A DNA stretch of 64,000 nt, taken from the NCBI GenBank assembly GCA_030429585.1, contig JAUIEU010000001.1:1953848-2017847 (forward strand). Reading direction: 5' to 3'. Both the position numbers and the translations under genes were made by a program. Origin of the DNA: a bacterium. GTDB taxonomy: Bacteria; Cyanobacteriota; Vampirovibrionia; Vampirovibrionales; Vampirovibrionaceae. The notes below the pieces were generated by a model that saw only the letters and a list, made by a program, of their open reading frames with translations, was not told the DNA's origin and ran no database searches. Of this stretch, positions 34,821 to 44,129 are shown piece by piece; positions within the stretch are counted from its first letter, which is position 1; every line of letters starts with the position of its first letter.

Positions 34821-36570
34821 GGCTATCGGGGGTGGGTAGGGTGTGTAGCTCGTCGATCATGGCAGGCAGCTTGGCGTCAGGCTCCCAGCAATCTACCAGT
34901 AAGGCCACGGCGGTTTCTAGTTCTGGGTGTTGCTTGGCCAGGCGCAATAAATGTTCCATCACACAGCGCCTGCCAAAGGCTCGGCTAAAGGCGGTTAAGG
35001 TCTCTGGGGTGATGGGTTGCTTGGCCTTGGCGGCCTGTTGGGCGTTTAGGGCCAGGGCTTCCGTGGCGGCTAGGGTGGCAAAGGTTTGGGTGTTGGCATG
35101 TTGCAGTAAGGTGGCCATTACGGTTACCCGGTGGGCAAAGGTGGGGCCAAAATCGCAATTCAGCAATGCCGCGATGGTGGTGGTGGCCAAGGTATCCAAG
35201 TGCTCACGAACGGGCTCAAAGGCTTCTGGCTCATCGGCAGGGATGCCTTTTTCCATAAGGGGGGCAACGGTTTTGGCGGCTTGTTTAAGCAAGGTGGCAA
35301 TGGCAGGGTCGTCTTCGCCATCTAAAAACCAGGTGTGGATATCGGGGTGGAGGTAGAGTTGCTCGGTGATGGGGGCCCAAGCTGGGTTGGCGTGCTGTGT
35401 TAGGGTGTTGGTAATATCTAAATCGGCGGGGGTAATATCGGCCAATAACACCGCCCAACAGGTATATTCATACGGAATTTGGTGCTGTTTATTGGCGCTA
35501 ATGTGCCAGGCGTGTTGCATTAATGCCACAGCCACGGCAGGCGGTATGCTAATTTTTAACGAGGCCTCGTGGAATTTATCCACCAGTTGTTGCACGTCGG
35601 TGTCGCTTAGTTGGTAAAAGCCAAAGGCGTCTAACACACCGGTTTGGTCGTTGGCGGCCATGGCCATTAGGCAGGTATCGCCATTGGGTATGCGGCGGGT
35701 CATCATTAGGCCCACGTTGCCCACGCCATCGGGCAGGGTGGCATAGCAAACATGTGGGGTGCTGCCCGCATGCAGCGGGTGCGTGGGTAACACGGCATCA
35801 TCGGCATCGTGGCCAAAGCCGCTTTTTAGCCGCCGTTTTTGGCATTCTCGTTGCAGGGTGGCCTTAAAATCCGTGTCTTCTGTATGCTCGGCCATGGCTT
35901 CTAAATGCAATAGTGCGGCAGGTGTGGGCAGGGTGGGTAGGATTTTTTGAAGCCAGGTTACCACCTCTGTGTTGGGGCCATACCAGTACAGGGCCACATA
36001 CAAAATAAGCAGTTGGTCTGCCGGGTAATCTTCCCGTAAGGATTCTAATAAGCGGACTTGTTCGGTGGCGGGTAGCGACACAATAAAATCCAAAAAATCC
36101 ACCAACGATGCAGGATTTTCCGTGGCCACCTGCAACATGCGGGCTGTTTCTTGGGCAATTAGGCCTTCGGGGTCTTCTAAAAATTCTAAATAAGCATCCG
36201 GGTCGCTGGTATCGCCTAAGTTGCGCAGCACCAAATTGGCGGCATCCTTGGTGGCGTCGCTACTGGTGGGGCTTTGGATAACATCCCACAGGGGCTCGCC
36301 CAGGGTATCCAAATCGCCAACATCCATCAGTAATTCGGCTAAAATAAGCAGTCGGTGGTTGGTGTTGCTGGGGTGGAGTAATTCTTTAATCACCGTCTGG
36401 CACACCGCCTCGGGTTGTTCCAGTTGGGTTAAGTTGGTAATGGCCTCGTCGCGGTCGTGCTTGCTGCGCCCTTCGGCAGAGAGCACGTTAATGGTATCTA
36501 GCACCATGCGGCGCACCAGTAATGGGTTGCTGGCAACAGAAGAGGAGGGAGGGTTAGAAGAAGAAGGCAC
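34810..36570 (-). CDS. Large alpha-helical repeat protein, unknown function
   Basis: 586 residues from a GTG start, largely helical, with HEAT-like stretches in the first ~200 residues (EAITNLTQLEQPEAVCQTV, then TKDAANLVLRNLGDTSDPDA and LEDPEGLIAQETARML). The middle, LPDGVGNVGLMMTRRIPNGD then QTGVLDAFGFYQLSD, recalls a beta-containing module. No family is firmly recognised. The gene precedes and overlaps ruvX, which hints at a link to RNA or translation, but there is no direct evidence. Confidence 0.7.
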   Translation of the reverse strand: MPSSSNPPSSSVASNPLLVRRMVLDTINVLSAEGRSKHDRDEAITNLTQLEQPEAVCQTVIKELLHPSNTNHRLLILAELLMDVGDLDTLGEPLWDVIQSPTSSDATKDAANLVLRNLGDTSDPDAYLEFLEDPEGLIAQETARMLQVATENPASLVDFLDFIVSLPATEQVRLLESLREDYPADQLLILYVALYWYGPNTEVVTWLQKILPTLPTPAALLHLEAMAEHTEDTDFKATLQRECQKRRLKSGFGHDADDAVLPTHPLHAGSTPHVCYATLPDGVGNVGLMMTRRIPNGDTCLMAMAANDQTGVLDAFGFYQLSDTDVQQLVDKFHEASLKISIPPAVAVALMQHAWHISANKQHQIPYEYTCWAVLLADITPADLDITNTLTQHANPAWAPITEQLYLHPDIHTWFLDGEDDPAIATLLKQAAKTVAPLMEKGIPADEPEAFEPVREHLDTLATTTIAALLNCDFGPTFAHRVTVMATLLQHANTQTFATLAATEALALNAQQAAKAKQPITPETLTAFSRAFGRRCVMEHLLRLAKQHPELETAVALLVDCWEPDAKLPAMIDELHTLPTPDSHDG

Positions 36571-36673
36571 GGCGGTTGACTAAAAGGGCTTAACTTAAGA
36601 ATATCAGCAGTATTTATCCTATCATTGATAGGCTGCCCCTGCCTTAAAAACTTTAACGGCGCCTTGCCGTAGA

Positions 36674-38041
36674 ATGTGCCCCATGTCCCTTAGCTCTGAT
36701 AATGCCCCAACCGCTAGCCTGCAAGCTGTTATACACAGTGTGCAGCCGGGTAGCATTGCCGAAGATTTAGAGCTAACCCCTGGCACCCGCATTGTGGCCA
36801 TTAATGGCAATAGCAGCTTAGAAGATCAGCTCGATTACCAATACGAGGTACTGGGCACAGAAGACATTGAGCTGCATATTGCCCACCCCAACGGTGATGA
36901 AGAAATTATTGAGATTGAAAAAGACGCCGACGACGATTTGGGCATTGTGTTCACCAGCCCTATTTTCACGCCCATTAAAACCTGTAACAACGCCTGCCCC
37001 TTTTGCTTTATCGACCAACAACCGGCAGGTTTGCGCCCTACCTTGTATGTAAAAGATGATGACTGGCGCCTAAGCTACTTTACCCAAACCTACATCACGC
37101 TCACTAATCTTGCCGCCAGAGACCGCGAGCGGATTGAGACCATTCGCCCTGGGCCGCTGTATGTGAGCGTCCATGCTACCGAGCCGGCTATTCGCATCCA
37201 AATGCTGAATAACCCCAAATTTGGCGGCAACATTATGGAAGACTTAGGCTGGCTCCAATCCATTGGGGTGCCCTTCCACGCGCAAGTGGTGGTGTGCCCC
37301 GGCATTAACGATGGCGCACACCTAACCCAAACCCTGACGGATTTGGCCACCTTTATGCCAGAATGTTTAAGCGTGGCGGTTATTCCGGTGGGGTTAACCC
37401 AATACCGCGAAGGGTTGCCCCAGCTTAGCAGCGTGGATACGGCTACCGCCAAAGATGTGGTGGCGCGCGTGCAAGATTTTTGGCAACACCACCCCAATAC
37501 CGAAGGCGTGGTGTTTATGAGTGATGAGTTTTACCACAAGGCGGGGATGCCGCTGCCCAGTTACGAGAGCTATGGCGAGTTTGACGTGCTAGAAGACGGG
37601 GTGGGCACGGCGCGCATGCTAAGCGAAGGCTTTTTTGAATTAGAGCACACCCTACCAGCATCCATTACACCCTTTAAAAAAGTGCTGATTTTAACGGGCA
37701 AGCTGGCGGCTATGACGCTAGCCCCCATTGTGCAGCGCCTAAACGAAATTGACGGGCTGTATGTGGATATCCTCACCGTCGATAGCCAGTTTTGGGGCCA
37801 GCAGGTGGATGTGGCCGGGCTTATTACCGGGCAAGATATCCTTAATGCTTGCCAAACCACCGATGTAAGCGGCTACGACCAAGCCTTGATACCCAGCGTG
37901 ATGCTGAAGCAAGACACGGAGAATTTTTTGGATGACACCACGGTGGGCCAGGTGAGCACACAAATAGGGGTACCCATTAGCGTGGTTACCGACCCCTACG
38001 ACGCCCAATGCCTGCTGGATACCTTAGGGTTGGTTAGGTAA
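36674..38041 (+). CDS. DUF512 PDZ/radical SAM protein
   Basis: 455 residues. An N-terminal PDZ-like domain (HSVQPGSIAEDLELTPGTR) is followed by a radical SAM-type cysteine cluster, CNNACPFCF (CxxxCxxC, near residue 104), and then the DUF512 region (YFTQTYITLTN, HAQVVVCPGINDG, VAVIPVGLTQYR, FMSDEFY). This architecture is known from Cyanobacteria and Firmicutes as a putative Fe-S oxidoreductase of unknown reaction. The downstream Rossmann-like end (KKVLILTGKLAAM) is also typical. Two ATGs, at 36674 and 36683, are both possible. It overlaps the convergent gene by 8 nt. Confidence 0.87.
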   Translation: MCPMSLSSDNAPTASLQAVIHSVQPGSIAEDLELTPGTRIVAINGNSSLEDQLDYQYEVLGTEDIELHIAHPNGDEEIIEIEKDADDDLGIVFTSPIFTPIKTCNNACPFCFIDQQPAGLRPTLYVKDDDWRLSYFTQTYITLTNLAARDRERIETIRPGPLYVSVHATEPAIRIQMLNNPKFGGNIMEDLGWLQSIGVPFHAQVVVCPGINDGAHLTQTLTDLATFMPECLSVAVIPVGLTQYREGLPQLSSVDTATAKDVVARVQDFWQHHPNTEGVVFMSDEFYHKAGMPLPSYESYGEFDVLEDGVGTARMLSEGFFELEHTLPASITPFKKVLILTGKLAAMTLAPIVQRLNEIDGLYVDILTVDSQFWGQQVDVAGLITGQDILNACQTTDVSGYDQALIPSVMLKQDTENFLDDTTVGQVSTQIGVPISVVTDPYDAQCLLDTLGLVR

Positions 38042-38528
38042 GGTTGTGCTTCTTTAAAAAATCAGCTGCTTCAGGCACGGTAATACCGGATTCTTTTAAA
38101 AGGGTATAAACGTCTTGGTTTGAAATAGGGGGATAACCAATTGCTTCTGGGTAAAATACAGCCAAATATGCAGGCGTTTGTTTTTTTCTTCCTATAATAG
38201 GGTAAGATTCTATGTCGTTGGGCGTATTTAAATTATGTATAATTTGAGGAGACATGCTTCCTTTTTTCTTGCTTTCTTTAAAATGTTCAATAGTGTCAGC
38301 AAGTGCTGCTGTAGGGTGGTTAAAATCTGGGTGTATAAATAACTGAATTTTTGGTTTGAATTGAAAGTTTGGTTTTTCCCCTAATACAAGACCGTGTTCT
38401 AAGAGGGCTTCGCCAGCGTCTTTGGTAAGTGTCTTTATGCCTGTTGTAATAATTGCTGGGTTTCGTTTAGACCTGCCAGCAAACGATGGGGGTATTAATG
38501 TGAAAGATGGTGCTTGGTTAATAAACAT
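38034..38528 (-). CDS. AT-rich orphan protein
   Basis: 164 residues with no recognised family. The gene is visibly AT-richer than both neighbours. The N-terminus, MFINQAPSFTLIPPSFAGR, follows the loose M-x-I-x...P...F-x-G-basic pattern seen in other orphan proteins here. The C-terminal ~35 residues look like a small helical domain (NQDVYTLLKESGITVPEAAD). It overlaps the DUF512 gene by 8 nt and lies divergent from secY. Confidence 0.55.
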   Translation of the reverse strand: MFINQAPSFTLIPPSFAGRSKRNPAIITTGIKTLTKDAGEALLEHGLVLGEKPNFQFKPKIQLFIHPDFNHPTAALADTIEHFKESKKKGSMSPQIIHNLNTPNDIESYPIIGRKKQTPAYLAVFYPEAIGYPPISNQDVYTLLKESGITVPEAADFLKKHNLT

Positions 38529-38701
38529 GGGTGGATTAGTACCTTAAAATATAGGAGATGTTTGATTAAAAAATTAGATACTGTAAATAAACCTGGCATT
38601 ATAAAATAGTTGCCACCCTTGAACCCATGCCCCCAGTGTTATTTAATGGTGGGCTGGATTCTACTTTAATTACATTGCATTAGATTGATACCTGTACTCC
38701 T

Positions 38702-40063
38702 ATGGCAAACCCCAATATCCCCCCCCATTTGCAACAACCCCCAGCGGCTAAGCCTGCTGTGCCCAACCTAGAAGATTTAGCCTTTGCCGTTAAATCCAGC
38801 GGCCTAATGGATAAAATGCTATTTACCCTGGTGGCCATTGCCCTGTACCGCTTGGGTGTACAAATCCCTATTTGGGGCGTGGATAGCAATGCGTTGCAAG
38901 GGTTTTTACAAGGCGGCCTGGGTGGCTTTTTAGATATGTTTAGCGGTGGCGCCCTGGGCCAGCTTAGTGTGTTGGCATTAGGTATTGGGCCATACATTAC
39001 CGCCAGCATTATTATGCAGTTGCTTACCGTGGCCATCCCGCAGCTGGAAGAAATGCAAAAAGAAGAAGGCGAGCAGGGCCGCAAAAAAATCTCTCAAATT
39101 ACCCGGTATGCCACCATTGGCCTGGGCTTGCTGCAAGGCACGCTGATTATTCGGCTGGTGGGTAACCCGGCTAACTTGCTGCCTGGCGTGGACCCCACTT
39201 TTTTTATGGTGGCTGGCGTGTTAGCCCTAACCGCCGGTGCCGTATTTGCCCTGTGGCTTAGCGAATTAATGACAGAGCATGGCATTGGCAACGGCGCTAG
39301 CTTGCTTATTTTTATTGGCATTTTGGCGGGTATGCCGGTGTATGCCCAAAAAACCTACACCCTGGTTAGTGGCGACCCTGGCCGTAGCTTTGCGCTGCTG
39401 GGGTTGTTGGCGCTGTTTGTGGGGCTTATTGGCCTTATTATTGTGCTGCAAGAGGCTACCCGCAATGTGTTTGTGGTGGGCAGCAAGCGGCAAGTGGGCC
39501 AAAAAATTTATGGCGGCCAAAATACCCACATTCCGTTTAAAATTAACCCGGCTGGCGTTATGCCTATCATTTTTGCCTATGCGGTATTGGCCTTTCCGGA
39601 TACGATTTTACGCCTGGTGCAAGCAACGCCGGGGTCTCTGTTAGAAAGTATCCAAAATATTTACAACCAGTACTTTGGCTTTACCGGCATGTTGTACGGC
39701 GTGGTTATGTTTGTGATGGTGGTCTTCTTCACCTTTTTCTATGCCAGCATTGCCCCCAATATGCAGCCGAGAGATATTGCCGATAACCTGAAAAAATACG
39801 GTAGCACCATCCCTGGTGTTAAGCCTGGCAAGCCTACCGCAGAAAAACTGGAAGATATTTTAGGCAAAATTATTTGGGTGGGTGCCTTTGGCCTGGCCTT
39901 GGTTACCCTGGTTACCAGCTATGCGCCTATTGCCTTCCGTATCCCTACCCTGGCTGGTTTGGGCGCCACCTCGCTGATTATTTTAGTAGGTGTGGCCTTG
40001 GATACGATTAACCAGGTGAAAGTTCACCTCATGGCCCGACAATATCAGGGATTTTTAAAATAG
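38702..40063 (+). CDS. secY: Protein translocase subunit SecY
   Basis: 453 residues. SecY is the membrane channel of the Sec system. Ten hydrophobic segments are seen, with early RLGVQIPIWGVD, FLDMFSGGALGQLSVLALGIGPYI then MQLLTVAIPQLEE, and late MQPRDIADNLKKYGSTIPGVKPG matching the family. The segment after span 5, GNGASLLIFIGILAGMP, is also typical. It starts the secY to rplQ block. No Shine-Dalgarno is evident before the ATG. A Pro-rich N-terminal ~20 residues precede the usual start of the family. Confidence 0.95.
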   Translation: MANPNIPPHLQQPPAAKPAVPNLEDLAFAVKSSGLMDKMLFTLVAIALYRLGVQIPIWGVDSNALQGFLQGGLGGFLDMFSGGALGQLSVLALGIGPYITASIIMQLLTVAIPQLEEMQKEEGEQGRKKISQITRYATIGLGLLQGTLIIRLVGNPANLLPGVDPTFFMVAGVLALTAGAVFALWLSELMTEHGIGNGASLLIFIGILAGMPVYAQKTYTLVSGDPGRSFALLGLLALFVGLIGLIIVLQEATRNVFVVGSKRQVGQKIYGGQNTHIPFKINPAGVMPIIFAYAVLAFPDTILRLVQATPGSLLESIQNIYNQYFGFTGMLYGVVMFVMVVFFTFFYASIAPNMQPRDIADNLKKYGSTIPGVKPGKPTAEKLEDILGKIIWVGAFGLALVTLVTSYAPIAFRIPTLAGLGATSLIILVGVALDTINQVKVHLMARQYQGFLK

Positions 40064-40152
40064 CACCGACATAGCACCGACAAGGGGTGTTTAAGAGATA
40101 ATGCAGGCGGCCCGCCTTGCCTTTGTTGTTACCAATACCGGAATCTTTCTAC

Positions 40153-40917
40153 ATGACCATGGAACACCCTCTATCGTACGCCCTTGGTGGCAAACTACTG
40201 TTTCCTTTTATTGCGCCTCCTAATGGCGGCAAAGGCACCCAAACCCAGGCGTTGCTAAAAACTTTTCCTAACCAGTTGCGCCATATTGATATGGGCGGCT
40301 TGCTGCGCGCCGTGGTGGCGGATGCCGATAACCCACTGGGCGAAAAAATCCGTACCGCCCAGGCGGAAGGGCAGTTGGTGAATATTGATATTGTGATGGC
40401 CGTATTGGCAGAAGGCATGGCGGACGAAGCTGCCAAGGCCCCCACTGTGCTTGGATTTATTTTGGATGGCTTCCCTCGGAATAACGACCAACTGGCTAAT
40501 TTAGACCAGCTGTGCGAGCAAACCGGTGCGCAACTGGCCAAAGCTTTCTTTTTAGATGTGCCCCATGAGGTGATTATTAAGCGTGCCAGTGGGCGAATCT
40601 TTGAAAAAGAGACCCACAAGCCCTTTAGCTTAAACAACCCGGCGCTTCATCCCCCTGGCTACAATGCCGCCACCTTTGATTTGGAAAATAGTAATTACTA
40701 TCAGCGCGATGATGACAAGCCGGAAACGGTGCAAAAACGCCTGCAAGGCTTTGCCGATGAAACCCAGCCCATGGCGGACGCTTTAGAGCAAAGGGGCGCC
40801 ATGGTTACCATTGATGGAAATCAGCCACCAGAAGCGATTACCGCCGTGCTAATGGATACGATGAATAGCTACCTAACGCCAGCAACGTTTACCACGGCCG
40901 CACCCCCAGCGGTTTAG
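40153..40917 (+). CDS. adk: Adenylate kinase
   Basis: 254 residues from the ATG at 40153; the frame stays open to a TTG at 40117. Adk interconverts ATP, ADP and AMP. FILDGFPRNNDQL, the LID-flanking RASGRIFEKETHKPF and the DDKPETVQKRL segment are intact. The P-loop reads APPNGGKGTQ where the family normally has GPPGAGKGTQ, so the first glycine is Ala and the GA pair becomes NG; the GKGT core is kept. The C-terminus is ~30 residues longer than usual. It follows secY in its customary place. Confidence 0.9.
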   Translation: MTMEHPLSYALGGKLLFPFIAPPNGGKGTQTQALLKTFPNQLRHIDMGGLLRAVVADADNPLGEKIRTAQAEGQLVNIDIVMAVLAEGMADEAAKAPTVLGFILDGFPRNNDQLANLDQLCEQTGAQLAKAFFLDVPHEVIIKRASGRIFEKETHKPFSLNNPALHPPGYNAATFDLENSNYYQRDDDKPETVQKRLQGFADETQPMADALEQRGAMVTIDGNQPPEAITAVLMDTMNSYLTPATFTTAAPPAV

Positions 40918-40954
40918 GGTTAAGCATTATTTTATAAGAAAGCGTGACTGCCTT

Positions 40955-41752
40955 ATGGCTATTACTACCATTAATAAAAAATCCCGACACGATTTGCGCT
41001 TACAGCGAAAAGCAGGCCGCATTGTGGCCGATGTGCATGCCTTGGTTAAAGAGCATATTAAGCCAGGGGTTTCTACGGCAGAGCTGGATGTAGTGGCGGA
41101 AGAGTACATTCGCAAAAGTGGCGCGACGCCTACCTTCCAGGGGATGTATGGCTTCCCGGCAACGTTATGCACCAGCATTAATGATGAAGTGGTGCATGGT
41201 ATCCCTAGCGCAGAGCGGATTTTAAACGAAGGCGATGTGATCAGCGTGGATGTGGGCGCTACTTATAAAGGCTTAATTGCGGATGCAGCCTTTACCCACC
41301 CCGTAGGCGCCGTTAGCGATGATGTGGCGAAGCTATTGATCGTGACGGAAGAATCCTTGTTTGCGGCCATTGAGGCTATGCGAGCAGGCCAGCGCCTGCA
41401 CGTGATTGGTGGCGCTGTAGAAGCGGTCTGTAACGAGCATGGCTACGGGCTGGTGCGCAACTATGGCGGCCATTCGGTAGGGCATAAACTCCACGAAGAA
41501 CCCTTTATTCATAACTTTAAAACAGAAGACCCTGGCCCAGAAATGCAGCCCGGCAACACCTTGGCGGTAGAGCCCATGTTTAATTTAGGCACGGAAGAGG
41601 TGTACACCGAAGACGATGAGTGGACGGTGCGCACCAAAGACCATAAACCTTCGGCCCATTTTGAGCACACTATTTTAATTACCGATGGCGAGGCCGAGCC
41701 ATTGACCATCTTTGAACCAGGGTTTCGGCACACCGGGTTTTTGAACAATTAA
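40955..41752 (+). CDS. map: Methionine aminopeptidase, type I
   Basis: 265 residues. Map removes the initiator methionine from new proteins. The two-metal site ligands are present: Asp in ISVDVGATYKG and ADAAFTHPVG, His in HSVGHKLHEEP, Glu in AVEPMFNLG and the final Glu in FEHTILI. TPTFQGMYGFPATLCTSINDEVVHG is the type I substrate pocket region (quoted in part). It sits between adk and infA as in many bacteria. No strong Shine-Dalgarno is seen. Confidence 0.95.
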   Translation: MAITTINKKSRHDLRLQRKAGRIVADVHALVKEHIKPGVSTAELDVVAEEYIRKSGATPTFQGMYGFPATLCTSINDEVVHGIPSAERILNEGDVISVDVGATYKGLIADAAFTHPVGAVSDDVAKLLIVTEESLFAAIEAMRAGQRLHVIGGAVEAVCNEHGYGLVRNYGGHSVGHKLHEEPFIHNFKTEDPGPEMQPGNTLAVEPMFNLGTEEVYTEDDEWTVRTKDHKPSAHFEHTILITDGEAEPLTIFEPGFRHTGFLNN

Positions 41753-41881
41753 ACGATAAAATGCCCGTAACGCTTCCCAAAAATCATTCACGGCATACAA
41801 TAAGCCGACAGCCATCTCTTATTAGGGTTGGCCCTAACCGTAAGCACACCCAAATTAACCACAGGAAACACCCAATTAACT

Positions 41882-42097
41882 ATGTCTAATGATGTTATTG
41901 AAATGGAAGGCACCATCAGCGAATCGCTGCCCAATGCCATGTTTCGTGTGGAGCTAGAAAACGGCCACATTATTTTGGCCCATGTGTCTGGTAAAATCCG
42001 GAAAAACTTTATACGGATTTTGCCTGGCGACAAGGTTAAGGTAGAATTATCCCCTTATGATTTAACCCGTGGCCGTATTACCTACCGGTCTCGCTAA
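41882..42097 (+). CDS. infA: Translation initiation factor IF-1
   Basis: 71 residues, the normal length, from the ATG at 41882 ([14 protein letters not shown]). The frame is open upstream to 41828, but the extension is not conserved. IF-1 binds the ribosomal A site during initiation. The OB-fold motifs [21 protein letters not shown] and [11 protein letters not shown] are unmistakable. AGGAAA lies about 15 bases upstream, further than usual. Confidence 0.96.
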   Translation: MSNDVIEMEGTISESLPNAMFRVELENGHIILAHVSGKIRKNFIRILPGDKVKVELSPYDLTRGRITYRSR

Positions 42098-42178
42098 AAT
42101 CACGCTATCAGGCCGTTTGGCCAAATTTATAGCTCAATCTCTTTTATTTAACAAACACGCTACAGGAATTGATAGATT

Positions 42179-42292
42179 ATGAAAGTTCGCCCTTCTGTAA
42201 AAAAAATGTGCGACAAATGTAAACTCATTCGCCGCAAAGGCAAAGTGTACTGCATTTGCGAAAACCCTAAGCACAAGCAACGCCAAGGTTAA
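42179..42292 (+). CDS. rpmJ: 50S ribosomal protein L36
   Basis: 37 residues, the usual length of L36: [14 protein letters not shown] at the start and [11 protein letters not shown] at the end. The zinc-binding ligands Cys11, Cys14, Cys27 and His32 are present, so this is the zinc-type form. ACAGGAATT precedes the ATG. It lies between infA and rpsM, its standard position. Too short to stand out in ORF searches, but certain from sequence. Confidence 0.96.
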   Translation: MKVRPSVKKMCDKCKLIRRKGKVYCICENPKHKQRQG

Positions 42293-42528
42293 GCTCATCT
42301 CATTTGCCAGATAGGCGCTACTGTTACAGCCTCGTCACAGTTTAGCCGCCAGGTTGGTGATATTTGGTTGATCCTGCCCTGTGTTTTCAGTACAGTTGTC
42401 ATCCTTTTTGGTGCATTGCTAACCGCTACATAGGGCTAATGGCCCGCTACAACATCTCGTATATGCGCTTAATTACCCCCTTCTAAACCTGATTTACTCA
42501 TCCATTTATTCTCTAAGGAATTCACTTT

Positions 42529-42900
42529 ATGGCCCGCCTCGTTGGTGTTGACCTCCCTCGCCGGAAGAAAATCCGCTTTGCCTTAACTGCTATTTTTGGC
42601 ATTGGCCCTACCCTTAGCAAAGAAATTCTTGCCAAAGTAGGCATTGACCCCGATACCTTAAGCGACCACTTAACGGAAAGCGATGTTGCTCGTTTGAAAG
42701 ACATCATCGAGAACAACTACCAGGTAGAAGGTGACCTTCGTCGGATGGAAGGCCTAAACGTGAAGCGCCTGATTGAAATTGGCTCTTATCGTGGTCAGCG
42801 TCACCGTAAGGGATTGCCTTGCCGTGGCCAACGCACCAAAACCAATGCGCGTACCCGTCGTGGTAAGCGTGGCGGCAGCCCCGTTAAAAAGCGCGCGTAG
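42529..42900 (+). CDS. rpsM: 30S ribosomal protein S13
   Basis: 123 residues, normal length. S13 sits in the small-subunit head and contacts tRNAs. [19 protein letters not shown] opens the protein, [11 protein letters not shown] follows, and the C-terminus has [26 protein letters not shown] about 9 bases before the ATG is a good ribosome site. A 236-base gap, with no gene visible, separates it from rpmJ and may hold an internal promoter. Confidence 0.97.
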   Translation: MARLVGVDLPRRKKIRFALTAIFGIGPTLSKEILAKVGIDPDTLSDHLTESDVARLKDIIENNYQVEGDLRRMEGLNVKRLIEIGSYRGQRHRKGLPCRGQRTKTNARTRRGKRGGSPVKKRA

Positions 42901-42961
42901 CAAACGTCGCCATTTAAATATTTTGATCCCTAATTATAGATAGCCACAAAGGTTCTTCTCC

Positions 42962-43351
42962 ATGGCCAAGCCTAAAGTTTCTCGTAAGAAAAAAGAACGC
43001 AAAAACGTCCTACAGGGCATCGTTCACGTTCAATCTACCTTTAACAACACCATTGTTACTTCCACAGACCCCCAAGGTAATACCATTGCCTGGAATAGCT
43101 CGGGTGGGGTTGGCTTTAAAGGCGCCCGTAAGGGTACCCCCTTTGCTGCCCAGCAAGCCGCAGAATCCGTGGCTAAAAAATCCATGGAGCACGGCATGCG
43201 TAGCGTAAAGGTAATGGTAACCGGCCCTGGTGCCGGACGAGAAACAGCCATCCGTGCCCTGCAAGCTGCTGGCTTGGAAATTACCTTGATCCAGGATATT
43301 ACCCCTATTCCTCACAACGGTTGTCGCCCACCTAAGCGCCGTCGTGTATAA
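42962..43351 (+). CDS. rpsK: 30S ribosomal protein S11
   Basis: 129 residues, normal length. S11 forms part of the platform near the mRNA exit. [18 protein letters not shown] and the C-terminal [17 protein letters not shown] are standard. AAAGGTTC lies about 10 bases before the ATG. It is in the usual rpsM-rpsK-rpsD-rpoA order. Confidence 0.97.
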   Translation: MAKPKVSRKKKERKNVLQGIVHVQSTFNNTIVTSTDPQGNTIAWNSSGGVGFKGARKGTPFAAQQAAESVAKKSMEHGMRSVKVMVTGPGAGRETAIRALQAAGLEITLIQDITPIPHNGCRPPKRRRV

Positions 43352-43442
43352 GCCATGGGCGCCGGTTTTTCGGCATCTGTTGGTTTTGTTTTAACCCCCA
43401 ATTTTTTTTAATCACTACACACTTTTTTAAGGAGCAAGTCCC

Positions 43443-44042
43443 TTGGCCCGCTATCGTGAATCCACCCGAAAACTAGCCCGCAACAGCGGCGGCAGCTTGG
43501 ATGGTTACCCTAAAACCCAAAACATGCGTCGTAGCTACCCATCCGGTCAGCATGGCCAGGCCCGTAAAAAGAAATCGGAATATGCCTTGCAGCTGCTGGA
43601 AAAGCAAAAGGTTAAGCGCACCTATGGTGTGTTGGAAAAACCGTTTTCTCGCTACTACAAGTATGCGGTGGGCCGTCAGGGCGTAACCGGTACTATTTTG
43701 CTACAACGGCTAGAATCCCGTTTGGATAACATCGTGTTCCGCGCTGGCTTGGGCTACTCTCGTCCGCAGGCACGCCAAATGGTATCCCACGGTCACTTTT
43801 TGCTAAACGGCAAAAAGGTGGATATTCCGTCTATGATTTTGAAGCCTGGCGATATTGTAACGGTGCGCGAAAAAAGCCAAGCCTACATTAAATCGATTGC
43901 TGAAAGTTATGTGGCGCCCCTGCCTTCTTGGCTAGAGGTGGATACCAATACGCTAACCGCTAAGTTTATGGCTGTACCCGAGCGTGAAGAGCTGGATCAA
44001 TCCATTAACGAACAGCTGATTATTGAATTCTACTCCCGTTAG
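43443..44042 (+). CDS. rpsD: 30S ribosomal protein S4
   Basis: 199 residues. S4 nucleates 16S rRNA folding; the S4 domain is seen as RLDNIVFRAGLGYSRPQARQ with HGHFLLNGKKVDIPS. The start codon is TTG (MARYRESTRKLAR), fixed by AAGGAG 8 bases upstream; no ATG lies nearby. The N-terminus lacks the zinc cysteines found in some S4 proteins. SYPSGQHGQARKKKSEYA matches the family. A TTG start in such a highly expressed gene is uncommon and may set its translation level. Confidence 0.96.
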   Translation: MARYRESTRKLARNSGGSLDGYPKTQNMRRSYPSGQHGQARKKKSEYALQLLEKQKVKRTYGVLEKPFSRYYKYAVGRQGVTGTILLQRLESRLDNIVFRAGLGYSRPQARQMVSHGHFLLNGKKVDIPSMILKPGDIVTVREKSQAYIKSIAESYVAPLPSWLEVDTNTLTAKFMAVPEREELDQSINEQLIIEFYSR

Positions 44043-44129
44043 GGAGCACCTTGTTTGGTGTGGTTTTGGCCACGCCAAATTGGTTGTTATTGCTTATTAC
44101 ACCCCTTTTTTTGGTTACCGGAGACCCCC

